Assembly (NCBI RefSeq): GCF_000296465.1 | Contig: NZ_JH815206.1 | Location: forward strand, 358,200 to 422,199 | Direction of reading: 5' to 3' | Origin: Barnesiella intestinihominis YIT 11860 | Lineage (GTDB): Bacteria; Bacteroidota; Bacteroidia; Bacteroidales; Barnesiellaceae | Length of the DNA: 64,000 bases | Shown: positions 8,311 through 19,180 of the stretch, piece after piece | Layout: the number at the start of each line of letters is the position of its first letter | How positions within the stretch are numbered: the stretch's first letter is position 1 | The notes under the pieces: model-generated | Seen by the model: the letters and a program-made list of their open reading frames with translations, nothing else | The model's database searches: none | What the model was told of the DNA's origin: nothing | Made by a program: the position numbers and the translations under genes

Positions 8311-9240
8311 TTACTCCGGGGTAATATAATTCGCAGCGAACTCCGGTGTTATGTAGTTGTCCATACTGCAACAGACGGTTGCGGCGAACTCCATTCCGTA
8401 TCGTACGATCGGTTCCCATTCTTCGGGAGTAAGACTGTATAGCTTATCGAGCGTAATGTCGTGTTTGAGCAGTCCGAACAGAACTCCTGCATTAAAAGAA
8501 TCGCCTGCGCCGATCGTACTGACAGGTGTTACAGGGGTTGTCGCAAAATGTTTGTCGCCTTTTTCACAAAATAGCTTCACTCCTTTACTACCTAACGTAC
8601 AGATAAAGTTCGGGCAGTAGAATTTGATATGATCCGTATATATTTTTTGAGGATCTGTGACGTGGAACAGATTGTTGAAGTCATCTGCCGAACCTTTCAC
8701 CAAGTCGGCATATTCGAGGTTTTCGAGTACCGATGGCATGAGTTTCACAGCTTCATGGGCATGGGCATCGCGAAAGTTAGGATCGTAATAGATGATTGCT
8801 TTTCTCTCTTTGGCAAATTCCACCAGCTCGCATACCTTTTTCCGAAGTGCCGGATTCAAGGCGAAATAAGACCCGAATATGATAATGTCGTCTTTTTCAA
8901 TGCGCGGCCACACGAAGTTGAGTCTTTCTTCGGGAAACTGGTTGTAGAACATGTATCGGGCTTCGTTATTCTCGTCGAGGAAAGCCAGCGAGATGGGTGT
9001 TTTCCCTTCGCAAAAAATATCCAGATTCTCGGTACAAACGCCATTTTTTTTCATGAAGTCGATGATGATGTCACCGACCGTGTCTTTCCCGATTTCGCTG
9101 ATGAATGTGGCCGGTACACCTAATCTCCCTAGCGAAATGAGCGTATTGAACGTGGAACCTCCTGGAACGGCGTGAGAGGGTTGGTTGTTCCTGAAAATAA
9201 TGTCGAGAATAGTTTCTCCTATGCCTATGATTTTACGCAT
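8311..9240 (-). CDS. PfkB-family sugar kinase (fructokinase-like)
   Basis: A 309-residue ribokinase/PfkB-type kinase that phosphorylates a sugar with ATP. The substrate-side motif PGGSTFN (26-32) and the C-terminal anion-hole motif TIGAGDSFNAG, with its catalytic Asp near residue 246, are intact. Length and overall form fit bacterial fructokinases, but the exact sugar cannot be read from sequence. It starts 11 nt after the stop of the SIS-domain gene upstream, so the two are co-transcribed. Confidence 0.88.
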   Translation of the reverse strand: MRKIIGIGETILDIIFRNNQPSHAVPGGSTFNTLISLGRLGVPATFISEIGKDTVGDIIIDFMKKNGVCTENLDIFCEGKTPISLAFLDENNEARYMFYNQFPEERLNFVWPRIEKDDIIIFGSYFALNPALRKKVCELVEFAKERKAIIYYDPNFRDAHAHEAVKLMPSVLENLEYADLVKGSADDFNNLFHVTDPQKIYTDHIKFYCPNFICTLGSKGVKLFCEKGDKHFATTPVTPVSTIGAGDSFNAGVLFGLLKHDITLDKLYSLTPEEWEPIVRYGMEFAATVCCSMDNYITPEFAANYITPE

Positions 9241-9251
9241 GTCCTCGTGGT

Positions 9252-9866
9252 TTATTTATTCTGACTTTGTTCTCTGGAACGGGTTCCCAAGTATCCTCCG
9301 TGGTGGCGCAAGGCATATTGATGGGCGTCGAAATGAGTCGCCTCCATAGCGCCTACGACCAGAATATCGCCGATAACCGTCATAAGCGTGGTCGAGGTCG
9401 TCGGTGTTAGCCCAAGTGGGCATACTTCTCCCGGGGCTCCGGTAAAAAGGCATACGTCGGCACGTTGGGCGAGTTCGCTTCGGTTGTTCCCGGTAATGAC
9501 GATGAATTTCAATTCGGGCATTAGGTTCGAAGCCAGTTGAAGAAGTTCGAGTATTTCGCGAGTTTTCCCCGAGTTGGAGATGACCAGCATCAAATCGTTT
9601 TTTTGCAATATGCCCAAGTCTCCGTGTTGAGCTTCGCTGGGGTGAAGAAATACGGCAGGAGTCCCGGTCGAGCAAAATGTGGTAGCGATATTCATGGCTA
9701 TTTGCCCGGCTTTTCCCATTCCGCTGGTAACGAGTTTCCCTCCCCTTCGATGTACCTGCTCGACGATAAGTTCGACGGCTTTTTCAAACTGGTCTGTGAC
9801 CGGTATATCCAGAATGGCCTGAGCCTCTTTTCGTAGGATTTCCTCTATTTTTTCGGTAAAATTCAT
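9252..9866 (-). CDS. SIS-domain sugar-phosphate isomerase, KdsD-like without CBS domains
   Basis: A 204-residue SIS protein starting at MNFTEKIEEI. The longer frame from 9893 overlaps the promoter box and is not preferred. Signatures match arabinose-5-phosphate isomerases of the KdsD/GutQ/KpsF group: SGMGKAGQIA, STGTPAVFLHP, EAQHGDLG, CPLGLTPTTSTT and HHGGYLG. Those enzymes make the Kdo precursor arabinose 5-phosphate. The pair of CBS domains that usually follows the SIS fold is absent, so the protein ends just after the fold. It is co-transcribed with a PfkB kinase. A 6-phospho-3-hexuloisomerase is the main alternative. Confidence 0.85.
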   Translation of the reverse strand: MNFTEKIEEILRKEAQAILDIPVTDQFEKAVELIVEQVHRRGGKLVTSGMGKAGQIAMNIATTFCSTGTPAVFLHPSEAQHGDLGILQKNDLMLVISNSGKTREILELLQLASNLMPELKFIVITGNNRSELAQRADVCLFTGAPGEVCPLGLTPTTSTTLMTVIGDILVVGAMEATHFDAHQYALRHHGGYLGTRSREQSQNK

Positions 9867-9890
9867 ATTTGTTTTAGGCTTTATCTTGTA

Positions 9891-9898
9891 CAAAAGTA
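9891..9898 (-). promoter_or_regulatory. -7 box of the isomerase-kinase operon
   Basis: CAAAAGTA on the plus strand is TACTTTTG on the minus strand, matching TANNTTTG, 25-32 nt before the ATG at 9866. Confidence 0.5.
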
Positions 9899-9940
9899 AT
9901 AAAACGCGATGAAAAAGCTCGGACTACGTGCTATATTTCG

Positions 9941-10381
9941 TTACTTTTTCCGAAGTTCTTTTCCTTCGAACCGGCAAAGCGCCTCTTTCCATTCGTCGCT
10001 GATAGGGGCGGCACGACCGGCCGTTATATCGAATCCCACCATGACTGTATGGCAAACACCCTTTATTTGCCCGGTTTCGGTATTGACAATTTGCTGTAAC
10101 AATTTGAAACTGCGGTTCCCTATTTCGACCGTGCAGGTTTGCACAGCGATGGGTTCACCCGGGTAGATGGGCGATAGGAAATCGGCATTGACGTTGGCGA
10201 CAACGACATCGGCTTTCTTCCAGTCGATATTCTGGGCTTTCACGGTCTCGAAATAACGGGCTTTCCCCAAGTCGTAGAAAGAGAAATATACCGAGTTGTT
10301 TACATGCCCCAGCAGGTCTATGTCGTTGAAGCGGAGTTGAAGCGGAAGCGTGTGTCGAAATGCAGGAGATGTTGTTTCCAT
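9941..10381 (-). CDS. Acyl-CoA/acyl-ACP thioesterase (4HBT hotdog fold)
   Basis: A 146-residue hotdog-fold thioesterase starting at METTSPAFRH, a start chosen because the frame upstream overlaps the DUF721 gene. The family signature RFNDIDLLGHVNN is near residues 17-29, followed by SVYFSFYDLGKARYFE, with the catalytic Asp in FNDID. Enzymes of this type hydrolyse acyl-CoA or acyl-ACP thioesters; the chain length preferred is unknown. It lies 17 nt after the DUF721 gene, so it probably ends the recF operon. Confidence 0.87.
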   Translation of the reverse strand: METTSPAFRHTLPLQLRFNDIDLLGHVNNSVYFSFYDLGKARYFETVKAQNIDWKKADVVVANVNADFLSPIYPGEPIAVQTCTVEIGNRSFKLLQQIVNTETGQIKGVCHTVMVGFDITAGRAAPISDEWKEALCRFEGKELRKK

Positions 10382-10398
10382 TGTCTGTTTTTTTATCT

Positions 10399-10689
10399 TT
10401 ATCTGAAAATAATGTTGTCGATAACCCGATGTTCGAATTCTGCGTTGATACGGGTTAGAAGTTCGTTTCGCAACATCGTCAGCTCGTTGCGAAGAACAGC
10501 AGATGATAGACGCACATAGAGCGTTCGGTTGTGTACATACATCGATTGCGTATAAGAGTTTACCGTCTCTCCGGCAATTCGGGGCCACAAGCGCATGACT
10601 TGCGTTTCGTCGAGTTTCTGCCCGAAATTTTTTTCCGAGATGAATTGGGAGATAATGTCGCCGATAGGAAGTGCATCTTGTTTTTTCAT
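10399..10689 (-). CDS. DUF721/DciA-like protein
   Basis: A 96-residue protein of the DUF721 family. DciA members of this family are ancestral loaders of the replicative helicase DnaB. The conserved features visible here are a W-x-x-I-x-G segment (LWPRIAGETV, 34-43) and the hydrophobic strand-helix pattern LYVRLSSAVLRNELTMLRNELL. Short single-domain forms next to recF are common in Bacteroidetes. Its start codon overlaps the recF stop by 4 nt (ATGA), indicating translational coupling. Helicase loading is inferred from the family and not shown here. Confidence 0.85.
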   Translation of the reverse strand: MKKQDALPIGDIISQFISEKNFGQKLDETQVMRLWPRIAGETVNSYTQSMYVHNRTLYVRLSSAVLRNELTMLRNELLTRINAEFEHRVIDNIIFR

Positions 10690-11792
10690 GGCGTTTTTCC
10701 CTCCAAGATTTTAACTTCTCCCCGATCGACGGAGAAAATGTTGTATTGCGACCCGATGAAATGTATGATTTCGTCCAAATACTTCCGGTTTGTGTCGGTA
10801 ATGAATATTTGCCCGAAATGATCTGACGAAACCAATTTCACGATTTGTTTTACGCGCTCGGCATCGAGCTTGTCGAAAATATCGTCGAGCAACAAGATAG
10901 GCGCGGTATCGCCTTGTTCCCGCAAAAAATCGTATTGAGCCAGTTTCAAGGCGATCAGATAAGTCTTGCATTGTCCTTGCGAGCCTATGCGTTTCATGGG
11001 ATACTCACCCAGCATCATGTCCATGTCGTCCCGATGTATGCCTCGGGAGGTATATCCCAGTATCAGGTCTCTGTGGCGGTTGGCTTTCAGTTGCGGCAGC
11101 AGTGCGCCCTCGGAAAGATGGGATTTGTAAATGAGATCGGCCGATTCGTTTTGCGATGAAATTTCGTTGTAAAACCGCCGGAATACGGGAATAAACGATT
11201 GCAGAAAACGGTCGCGGCTGTTGTGAATTTGTGCAGCTGTCGAGTCCATTTGCTCTTCCCAAATGTCATATAGCATCTCTTCGGAACACTCCTGTCTCAA
11301 CAGAGCATTGCGTTGTTCCAACGCTTTGTTGTACCGTATGAGCGTACTTAAATATTGTTTGTCGAATTGGCTGATAACCAAGTCTATGAACTTTCTTCGC
11401 TCTTCGCTTCCGCCTAAAATCAATTCGTTGTCCGACGGAGCGGCCATGACTAAGGGGGCAAACCCGATATGATCCGACAACCGGTCATATTCTTTTTTGT
11501 TCCGTTTGAACGCTTTTTTCTGTCGGCGTTTGATACCGCAATACAGTTCTTCTTCGTTTCCGTTACGCTCGTAATAACCTTGTACGACGAAAAAGTCTTC
11601 TCCGTGCCTGATGTTCTGCGAATCGGGATTGCGGGTATAACTCTTACAAAACGAAAGGTAATAGATAGCATCCAACAGATTGCTTTTCCCCATGCCGTTA
11701 TTGCCTAAAAAACAATTGATGTTGGGCGAAAAACTCAGATCCGCTTGGGCAATGTTTTTGAAATTGACTATGGATAGCCGGGAAAGAATCAT
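10686..11792 (-). CDS. recF: DNA replication and repair protein RecF
   Basis: A 368-residue SMC-like ATPase. Walker A GNNGMGKSN is at 30-38. The signature region GSQGQCKTYLIALKLAQ and the Walker B ILLLDDIFDKLD, at about 300-311, lie toward the C-terminus. RecF binds DNA at single-strand gaps and helps RecO/RecR load RecA. The length is normal. It is the first gene of a recF-DUF721-thioesterase operon, with a TANNTTTG box just upstream. No dnaA or dnaN lies beside it, unlike in many other phyla. Confidence 0.95.
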   Translation of the reverse strand: MILSRLSIVNFKNIAQADLSFSPNINCFLGNNGMGKSNLLDAIYYLSFCKSYTRNPDSQNIRHGEDFFVVQGYYERNGNEEELYCGIKRRQKKAFKRNKKEYDRLSDHIGFAPLVMAAPSDNELILGGSEERRKFIDLVISQFDKQYLSTLIRYNKALEQRNALLRQECSEEMLYDIWEEQMDSTAAQIHNSRDRFLQSFIPVFRRFYNEISSQNESADLIYKSHLSEGALLPQLKANRHRDLILGYTSRGIHRDDMDMMLGEYPMKRIGSQGQCKTYLIALKLAQYDFLREQGDTAPILLLDDIFDKLDAERVKQIVKLVSSDHFGQIFITDTNRKYLDEIIHFIGSQYNIFSVDRGEVKILEGKTP

Positions 11793-11814
11793 GTCGGGTT
11801 ATCTTTTATTTCTA

Positions 11815-11822
11815 CAAACATA
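11815..11822 (-). promoter_or_regulatory. -7 box upstream of recF
   Basis: CAAACATA on the plus strand is TATGTTTG on the minus strand, 23-30 nt before the recF ATG. Confidence 0.45.
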
Positions 11823-11973
11823 CGCAAACTTTTTTATTTTTTGCGAATAATGTTCGATGGAAATGGAATGAAAAAGTCGTGGGAGTGGGGGAAATCATGC
11901 GCATAATTGGGTCTATTAGAGCTTCTCGTACAAAAAAATGAAGATGAAATTTTATTTATAAAAAGAAATAAAT

Positions 11974-11981
11974 TACTTTTG
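11974..11981 (+). promoter_or_regulatory. -7 box upstream of the TPR membrane protein gene
   Basis: TACTTTTG matches TANNTTTG, with the ATG 64 nt downstream. The region between recF and this gene (about 250 bp) holds the two divergent promoters and nothing else recognisable. Confidence 0.45.
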
Positions 11982-12045
11982 TCACTCGATTCTGTATAAT
12001 AGGAATTGTGTAGAGGATAAAAAATAATTAAAAGACAAGAAAAAT

Positions 12046-12717
12046 ATGGCAGAAAAAGAAAAAGACGAGCTTGAAAAAATGAATGAAGCTCTCTCTATGT
12101 CGGAACAGTTTGTTGAAAAGTATCAGAAACCCCTCTTGCTCGGATTGCTGGTCGTAGTGGTGATTGTCGGAGCTATATTGGGGGTACGTCATTTCTATCT
12201 GTTGCCCCGTGAGGATAAAGCTCAGGCTGCGATGTATCAGGCTGTTATGGCTTTTGAAAACGATTCTATCGATTTGGCGATTAACGGTAATGAAAAATTC
12301 GACGGTTTGTTGACGATTGTCGACCAATACGGTTCGACGGCTGCCGGTAATTTGGCGAATGCCTATTTGGGATTGGCTTATTATGAAAAAGGGGAATACG
12401 AAACGGCACAGAAATATCTTTCTGCATTCAGTGCGGACGAGACCGTGTTGTCTCCTGCCGTGACTGCCGCTATCGGGAACTGTCTGGTAGATATGGAAAA
12501 ATATGCCGAGAGTGCCAAGTATTTCGAGAAAGCCGCTAAGGTATCCGACAATGCGGTTTTCAGTCCCATCTATTTGAAAAAGGCTGCCGCGGCTTATGAG
12601 AAAGTGGGTAACAACGAAGCTGCCGTGAAACTCTATCAGGAGATTAAGGACAAATATCCTACCTCCAACGATGCTCGTGGAATAGAACGTTACATCGAGC
12701 GTGCCCAAAACAAGTAA
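12046..12717 (+). CDS. Membrane-anchored tetratricopeptide repeat protein (YfgM-like)
   Basis: A 223-residue protein with a charged cytoplasmic N-terminus, one membrane segment at about 30-53 (PLLLGLLVVVVIVGAILGV) and a periplasmic TPR region. TPR helices are visible in NAYLGLAYYEKGEYETAQKY, in CLVDMEKYAESAKYFEKAAK, and near the C-terminus where KAAAAYEKVGNNEAAVKLY stands. The layout is that of YfgM-type proteins, which associate with the Sec machinery and periplasmic chaperones. This role is inferred from architecture only. A hairpin separates it from ribH, so the two are probably transcribed at different levels. Confidence 0.85.
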   Translation: MAEKEKDELEKMNEALSMSEQFVEKYQKPLLLGLLVVVVIVGAILGVRHFYLLPREDKAQAAMYQAVMAFENDSIDLAINGNEKFDGLLTIVDQYGSTAAGNLANAYLGLAYYEKGEYETAQKYLSAFSADETVLSPAVTAAIGNCLVDMEKYAESAKYFEKAAKVSDNAVFSPIYLKKAAAAYEKVGNNEAAVKLYQEIKDKYPTSNDARGIERYIERAQNK

Positions 12718-12739
12718 TTAAGAAATTCAATCATATCGG

Positions 12740-12775
12740 TAAGGCCGTCTCTCATTTCGAAAGGCGGCCTTATTT
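12740..12775 (+). terminator. Hairpin between the TPR gene and ribH
   Basis: A stem TAAGGCCG pairs with CGGCCTTA, with further partial pairing inside (TCT/AGG). It is followed by TTTC. It lies 23 nt after the TPR gene stop and 21 nt before ribH, so it could act as a terminator or as partial attenuation of ribH. Confidence 0.55.
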
Positions 12776-12795
12776 CAAAAAGAGAAACCGAATAT

Positions 12796-13287
12796 ATGGC
12801 AACTGCTTATCACAATTTATCGTCTTATGACGCCGATACTATGCCCGATGCTTCGGGCATGAAAGTGGCTATCGCCGCCGCCGAATGGAATGCCGAGATT
12901 ACCGATGCTCTATTGAAAGGAGCTGTCGATACCCTGCTCCGTAACGGGGTGAAGGAGGAGAATATCTATGTGGCCCGTGTGCCGGGAACTGTCGAGCTGA
13001 CTTTTGCCTCGCAGCAGATGGCCGAGTTTTACCAGCCCGATGCCGTGATTGCCATCGGTTGTGTCGTGCGGGGAGATACGCCTCATTTCGACTATGTTTG
13101 TCAAAGTGTCACACAAGGTATTACACATCTCAATACCCTGTTCGGGATACCCTTCATCTTCGGGGTGTTGACGACCGATACCATGCAACAGGCAAAGGAT
13201 CGGGCCGGAGGAAAATTGGGCAATAAAGGCGACGAAGCGGCAGTGACGGCAATAAAAATGCACGATTTCGTTTGTAAATTAAAATAA
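12796..13287 (+). CDS. ribH: 6,7-dimethyl-8-ribityllumazine synthase
   Basis: A 163-residue lumazine synthase, which condenses 5-amino-6-ribitylamino-uracil with dihydroxybutanone phosphate to give the direct precursor of riboflavin. Visible binding motifs are AAEWNAEIT (28-36, aromatic Trp31), PGTVELTF (63-70) and [14 protein letters not shown] (88-101), where His97 is the catalytic base. Length is normal for the family. No other rib genes are adjacent. The promoter for the two downstream tRNA genes overlaps the 3' end of this coding sequence and the bases just past it. Confidence 0.95.
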   Translation: MATAYHNLSSYDADTMPDASGMKVAIAAAEWNAEITDALLKGAVDTLLRNGVKEENIYVARVPGTVELTFASQQMAEFYQPDAVIAIGCVVRGDTPHFDYVCQSVTQGITHLNTLFGIPFIFGVLTTDTMQQAKDRAGGKLGNKGDEAAVTAIKMHDFVCKLK

Positions 13288-13301
13288 GAGTGCTATCTTT
13301 G
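13271..13301 (+). promoter_or_regulatory. Promoter of the tRNA-Tyr/tRNA-Gly operon
   Basis: TTTG at 13271-13274 and TATCTTTG at 13294-13301 are separated by 19 bp, a textbook Bacteroidetes promoter. The -33 element lies inside the last codons of ribH. Transcription would begin a few bases ahead of tRNA-Tyr at 13314. Confidence 0.75.
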
Positions 13302-13313
13302 CACTCGCTTTAA

Positions 13314-13396
13314 GGGCAAATACCAGAGTGGCCAAATGGGGCAGACTGTAAATCTGCTGGCTTACGCCTTCGGTGGTTCGAATCCATCTTTGCCCA
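13314..13396 (+). tRNA. tRNA-Tyr (GTA)
   Basis: The acceptor stem GGGCAAA (13314-13320) pairs with TTTGCCC (13389-13395), with discriminator A. The anticodon GTA is at 13348-13350 in the loop CTGTAAA. A long variable arm is present, as expected for bacterial tRNA-Tyr, giving 83 nt. The T-arm reads GGTTCGAATCC. The CCA end is not encoded. Confidence 0.95.
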
Positions 13397-13407
13397 CAAA
13401 AAAAATT

Positions 13408-13480
13408 GCGGAAGTAGCTCAGTTGATAGAGCATCAGCCTTCCAAGCTGAGGGTCGCGAGTTTGAGCCTCGTCTTCCGCT
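13408..13480 (+). tRNA. tRNA-Gly (TCC)
   Basis: The acceptor stem GCGGAAG (13408-13414) pairs with CTTCCGC (13473-13479), with discriminator T. The anticodon stem TCAGC/GCTGA encloses loop CTTCCAA, with anticodon TCC at 13441-13443. It is 73 nt long with no encoded CCA. It lies 11 nt after tRNA-Tyr and shares its promoter and terminator. Confidence 0.95.
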
Positions 13481-13485
13481 CTATA

Positions 13486-13525
13486 AAGAGAGGGTACATC
13501 GCTTCGATGTACCCTCTCTTTTTTA
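13486..13525 (+). terminator. Terminator of the tRNA operon
   Basis: A 15-bp perfect stem (AAGAGAGGGTACATC with its complement) and a short GCTTC loop are followed by TTTTTTATTT. This is a strong Rho-independent terminator placed 5 nt after tRNA-Gly. Confidence 0.9.
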
Positions 13526-13577
13526 TTTCTTTTCTGTCGATTAAAGTACCGGTTATGCAGCAAGCCAGAACTATTCC

Positions 13578-13752
13578 CTTACTCCCTTGCCGTGTCCCGT
13601 AGCATTGCGGGGTGTTTTGCCATGCAAAATATAGGGGAGGTGTCACGAAGTGACGGAGGGGTTGAAAACTCCATCACATCAGTCTGTTTATATCGGACAT
13701 ATCTTTTCTCCCCCTATCGTGTACCGTAGCATTACGGGGTACTCTGTGTAAC
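13578..13752. repeat. A/B intergenic repeat cluster, locus 4
   Basis: A hybrid inverted unit reads CCGTAGCATTGCGGGGTG, then TTTTGCCATGCAAAATATAG, then GGGAGGTGTCACGAAGTGAC and GGAGGGGTT. A short A-module end, CCGTAGCATTACGGGGTA, follows at 13723-13742. The cluster sits between the tRNA operon and the converging membrane-protein pair. Confidence 0.8.
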
Positions 13753-13753
13753 T

Positions 13754-14035
13754 TCACGTAAAGAAATGGAAATAGATGACAAGCGTTATAAATATATATA
13801 CGATCCAAGCGATAACGGTGTAGAACAACTCCCAGTTGGCATACGGTTCGTTGTGGGCTCTGCACCAACGTCGATGGGAGATTAGCCCCCACAGCGGTAT
13901 GGCAAACAAGGCTATCGACAGCCCGATGAGCCTCTTGATGCCTACGACGAAACAAAGCCCCGCAAGCCATGTTTCCACGAACGCGATTAGCTCGATGTAT
14001 TTCAAGCGGATAACCGATTTGCTTTTCTTTTTCAT
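13754..14035 (-). CDS. Small membrane protein of unknown function
   Basis: A 93-residue protein with a basic N-terminus (MKKKSKS) and about three hydrophobic helices: IELIAFVETWLAGLCFVVGI (14-33), LIGLSIALFAIPLWGLI (36-52), and TVIAWIVYIFITLVIYFHFF (73-92). A basic, Trp-rich loop (SHRRWCRAHNEPYANW) lies between the last two. I do not recognise the family. Its start overlaps the stop of the upstream gene by 4 nt, so the two small membrane proteins are coupled and may work together. Confidence 0.6.
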   Translation of the reverse strand: MKKKSKSVIRLKYIELIAFVETWLAGLCFVVGIKRLIGLSIALFAIPLWGLISHRRWCRAHNEPYANWELFYTVIAWIVYIFITLVIYFHFFT

Positions 14036-14295
14036 GATGCGGCAACTAAATTATGAACAGTCCAATAAGTAAATATACACCAATAAAGCAGATAAAGAAT
14101 CCACCACGGCACAAATAAATATTCGTCTTTTTTCTTGCACCGAAAGGGATAATAGACCAATTGGCCGAACAGTATCGCACAGGCTGTCAGTCCTATCCAC
14201 GCTACTGCTGTACCCAAATCGCTCATGAGCATCAAGATGAAACAAATAGAGATATTAGTTTCCACTTGTTTTTCGTATTTATTTAATTCGAACAT
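14032..14295 (-). CDS. Small membrane protein of unknown function
   Basis: An 87-residue protein with three predicted membrane helices, at about 16-32, 33-52 and 63-82 (the last is FVPWWILYLLYWCIFTYWTV). A basic cytoplasmic-type loop FRCKKKDEYL precedes the last helix. I recognise no family. It is the first gene of a two-gene unit with 13754-14035, joined by an ATGA overlap. The region upstream contains a MITE-like element, and no clear promoter box was found. Confidence 0.55.
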   Translation of the reverse strand: MFELNKYEKQVETNISICFILMLMSDLGTAVAWIGLTACAILFGQLVYYPFRCKKKDEYLFVPWWILYLLYWCIFTYWTVHNLVAAS

Positions 14296-14415
14296 ATGTT
14301 GCTGATATGAACTCTTGTTAATAGTAATTTTAGTCGATAGCTTATGAATGGCCTTAGTGTCTATTTGGTTAATCCTAAACAGCCCATGCTAAGGATAAAT
14401 ATCCTCCGATATATC

Positions 14416-14614
14416 TTAGAAGTTGTTTTAAATTTATTGAGAAATAATATTATCATTTCAAGCAGGTATGTTCCGGCCATATTGAGCCCCTGTCTCGCAT
14501 CTTGAATCCCTTGATTTTTGTCAATAGCCCGCTATTGACTGCATATCTCGGACTCCAATCTGCTTCAACATAGGTCTCAATCTGTCTCGGAATAAATTTA
14601 AAACAGCTTCTTAT
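14416..14614. mobile_element. MITE-like element with terminal inverted repeats
   Basis: Ends of about 22 bp are inverted copies of each other. The left end reads AGAAGTTGTTTTAAATTTATT (14419-14439) and the right end is AATAAATTTAAAACAGCTTCT (14591-14611), with one mismatch. Roughly 150 bp lie between, with no open frame but with a perfect 9-bp inverted repeat GTCAATAGC-CC-GCTATTGAC at 14520-14539. TA-rich sequence flanks both ends. Size and structure suggest a non-autonomous element mobilised by a transposase encoded elsewhere. Confidence 0.5.
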
Positions 14615-14791
14615 AATATATTGAATGATTTCGGCTGTTTGTTTTCATGGTTTTATGATTTATAGATTAACGTTTGCAAGATAAATAAAAAAATAAATTT
14701 TGCAATATTTTAACCGGTTTTTCTATCTTGTTTTTGTATCATCATGCCATAAATGAGTGTGTGACTTGTTTTTACTTTGTCGAAAAAAACA

Positions 14792-15289
14792 ATGGAAACA
14801 CAAGAACAAAAAATGGTGGAACGGCTGTCGATGCGCCGTATGGAGATAGAGATGTTGAGGTGTGAAGTATTGTCCCGGTACTACGAACGGTTGCTCGGTT
14901 TAGATGTGATAAACGATCGTGACGAAGTGAAGAGTATCATGACTTGTATCAACACACTCGAACGCTATGCCCGCAAATATGAAAAGAAATTCGAGGAGTT
15001 GTTCGCGAATCAAAAAGAGGCTATGACCGAAGCTGTTGTATCGGAGTCGGACTCTCCGAAAGAGGCGAATCGGGTGACGGACATCGGTATGGACAAGGAG
15101 GGGTGCGAATTGCCGGATATAGAAAGCTGTGAGCAGTCGCAAGTCCCGCTTGTCGCACCTGCTTCTCTTTTGCGAAACAATCAGGAGCGTCCAGACCTTT
15201 CGACGATAAATCATGTTTCGCATCGGGCGGTCGATCCCATTGTCAAGCTGAAAAAACAATCTTCTAAAAAAGTTCGTCGAAAGAGATAG
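14792..15289 (+). CDS. Charged helical protein of unknown function
   Basis: A 165-residue protein, starting at METQEQKMVE; a TTG five codons earlier is also open but less likely. Residues 1-85 are strongly helical and charged, with a coiled-coil-like pattern (MRRMEIEMLRCEVLSRYYER then LEKYARKYEKKFEELF-like spacing). Residues 90-140 look disordered and acidic. The last 20 residues are very basic (LKKQSSKKVRRKR), as in nucleic-acid-binding tails. No family is recognised. It stands alone, about 500 bp after the small membrane protein pair and the MITE-like element. Confidence 0.6.
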   Translation: METQEQKMVERLSMRRMEIEMLRCEVLSRYYERLLGLDVINDRDEVKSIMTCINTLERYARKYEKKFEELFANQKEAMTEAVVSESDSPKEANRVTDIGMDKEGCELPDIESCEQSQVPLVAPASLLRNNQERPDLSTINHVSHRAVDPIVKLKKQSSKKVRRKR

Positions 15290-15352
15290 CCACCAAAGAC
15301 ATCGATAGGCATATAGAATGCCGTTTGAAAAACAAGAGACTCTCGGTGGCGA

Positions 15353-15847
15353 TTAAACGAGCTTTTTTCTTCTTTTCACTTCGGCTTTTAATTTGTTCAG
15401 CCATTTGTCGTAGGTCGATTCCTTCAAGAGCATGGTATGGGAGGTTTGCTTTTGATTGACTTCGTTTTTGCGGGTAACGGTCAGTTCGTTCCGGTAAAGA
15501 GAGAGCTTTACTTCCGTACGTTTGTCGGAAAGCGGTAGAATGAGGAATACGGCTTCGGTCGATTCCCTTTCGGTAGCTGTACCGAAGGTTTTTAAATTCC
15601 TTTCTACATCGTCCCGCTCGGTGTGTCGTGTACCTCGTATGATTCCGCTCTCTTTGTCGGCTTGCACGATAGTGAACTGCTCGGCTTGTAGAAGCGATAA
15701 GGTCGAATAAAATACCATGTCGTGGTTTTCGTCGAAATATTCCGATGTAATTCGGGTAACATCGTCGGAAGATAGTTCTTTGAATAAACTGCAAGAGGAG
15801 AGAAACAGGAGCGAAACGAGTAAAGACAGTTTGGGTAATCGACTCAT
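15353..15847 (-). CDS. Lipoprotein of unknown function
   Basis: A 164-residue protein starting at MSRLPKLSLL, with the lipoprotein signal LFLSSC and acylated Cys19. A start 18 codons upstream is open but has no signal character. The mature part is an alpha/beta domain with the segments DMVFYSTLSLLQAEQFTIVQAD and then a basic strand RTEVKLSLYRNELTVTR. I do not recognise a named family. It ends a unit that may be read through from the beta-galactosidase neighbourhood, but a 56-bp gap and its opposite order leave this open. Confidence 0.7.
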   Translation of the reverse strand: MSRLPKLSLLVSLLFLSSCSLFKELSSDDVTRITSEYFDENHDMVFYSTLSLLQAEQFTIVQADKESGIIRGTRHTERDDVERNLKTFGTATERESTEAVFLILPLSDKRTEVKLSLYRNELTVTRKNEVNQKQTSHTMLLKESTYDKWLNKLKAEVKRRKKLV

Positions 15848-15903
15848 AAAATGTTTATTTATAAATATATCCCGGAAGTCATTCCGGGATATATTCGGCA
15901 ATT

Positions 15904-19167
<3,264 letters not shown>

Positions 19168-19180
19168 TTATTATAGACGG

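Noticed and set aside
8213-8419. N-terminal extension of the phosphatase-like gene
   Set aside because: The extra 69 residues overlap the kinase gene end, contain the likely promoter and would bury the lipoprotein signal.
12028-12708. 226-codon minus-strand frame over the TPR protein gene
   Set aside because: It lies fully antisense to a convincing TPR protein, and its product has low-complexity, unstructured composition.
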